DNA of 14,019 nt from Spirochaetota bacterium (GTDB lineage Bacteria; Spirochaetota; Spirochaetia; Treponematales; UBA12059), in contig JAKLIU010000021.1 of NCBI GenBank assembly GCA_022709445.1, positions 1-14,019 on the forward strand. Direction: 5' to 3'. The position numbers and the translations under genes are program-made. Below are positions 13,814-14,019 of this stretch, one piece after another. Below the pieces are notes generated by a model. It saw only the letters and a list, made by a program, of their open reading frames with translations, was not told the DNA's origin and made no database searches. Position 1 is the first letter of the stretch. Each line of letters starts with the position of its first letter.

Positions 13814-14019
13814 TCATGCAAACACCAGGTCGATGAGCTGCCGCATCCCCGCCACGAAGCCGAGCCCGGACAGGGCGGGTTCCCCCTCGAACAGCCCGCA
13901 GAGGGTGGCGTAGAACCAGCGCTGGTCCTCCTTGCCCGCGTTGAAGCGCGACCACAGCCTGTCGCCCATCCGGTCGTGGTCGATGCGCATGGAATGCAGG
14001 TTGTGGTACTTGTCCGCGG
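13814..14019 (-). CDS. HD-domain phosphohydrolase (RelA/SpoT-hydrolase-like), C-terminal part
   Basis: Reading the - strand from the window edge to the TGA at 13816-13814 gives 67 residues, with no start in the window. The chain opens with ADKYHNLHSMRID, which matches the last conserved block of HD phosphohydrolases of the RelA/SpoT type (AD-K/R-x-HN), where the Asp is the final metal ligand. RLWSRFNAGKEDQRWFYATL follows, a helix typical of small single-domain HD proteins. These enzymes hydrolyse nucleotides such as (p)ppGpp or remove phosphate from other nucleotides. The HD signature itself and the substrate determinants are outside the window, so the substrate is open. It is on the same strand as the Fe-S gene, but a 207-base gap with a hairpin and a -10 element suggests a separate transcript. 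Confidence 0.7.
   Translation of the reverse strand, partial: ADKYHNLHSMRIDHDRMGDRLWSRFNAGKEDQRWFYATLCGLFEGEPALSGLGFVAGMRQLIDLVFA

Noticed and set aside
13567..13821. 84-codon - strand frame between the HD gene and the Fe-S gene
   Set aside because: It can start only with TTG near its 5' end, has no Shine-Dalgarno site, and its last third overlaps the Fe-S gene start. The first 40 codons have gene-like GC at third positions, so a decayed or frameshifted tail remains possible, but no homology is recognisable.
1..14019. Search for CRISPR repeats, insertion sequences, integrases, tRNA or rRNA genes, phage or toxin-antitoxin genes
   Set aside because: No spaced direct repeats, terminal inverted repeats with a transposase, cloverleaf or rRNA-like sequence was recognised; this looks like ordinary chromosomal sequence.

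Overview
This is a compact, very GC-rich bacterial window with no mobile element, CRISPR array, rRNA or tRNA that I can see. Gene density is close to total, and the longest stretch without a supported gene is about 207 bases (13607-13813). Third codon positions are almost all G or C, which produces many long antisense shadow frames. The most likely host is a high-GC spirochaete. The hints are the form of the metallophosphoesterase (an SDEPDP first motif followed by LVYS), a relaxed lipobox (LANGC), and envelope proteins that combine a periplasmic domain, a PEGA-like domain and a probable barrel. This assignment is inference from family resemblance, not proof.

Left part, + strand: the tail of an HU-type DNA-binding protein with an acidic end (1-163). 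Next come a membrane-anchored GAF-GAF-GGDEF diguanylate cyclase (212-1897), a large soluble hybrid histidine kinase with three GAF domains and two receivers (1928-5092), and a MATE-family multidrug/metabolite exporter (5127-6482). These are followed by a divergent calcineurin-like metallophosphoesterase (6479-7162) and a protein with a ParB/sulfiredoxin-like DGNHR motif (7155-8048). The last three lie end to end with 4- and 8-base overlaps and look translationally coupled. The cyclase and the kinase share related GAF sensor modules, so they may read related cues and pass them to c-di-GMP and phosphorelay outputs.

Middle, - strand: a three-gene envelope operon read from 11608 down to 8038. Its first and last genes encode secreted proteins of parallel design (signal peptide, alpha/beta periplasmic domain, PEGA-like beta domain, C-terminal probable outer-membrane barrel). 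Between them lies a lipoprotein that may form a beta-propeller. The genes overlap by 13 and 4 bases, and the last one ends inside the tail of the convergent ParB-like gene.

Right part: a Nudix hydrolase (+, 11728-12294) divergent from the envelope operon, a cysteine-rich 4Fe-4S dicluster protein (-, 12317-13606), and the C-terminus of an HD-domain phosphohydrolase (-, 13814-14019, running off the window).

The most striking non-gene signal is promoter geometry. Five start codons (212, 1928, 5127, 11728 + and 11608 -) each have a -10-like hexamer only 6-8 bases upstream, and four of these also have a TTG-type -35 element 16-18 bases further up. In two cases the -35 overlaps the stop codon of the preceding gene. 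This predicts leaderless or nearly leaderless transcripts for these genes. The coupled genes, and the Fe-S gene, instead have Shine-Dalgarno sequences of varying strength.
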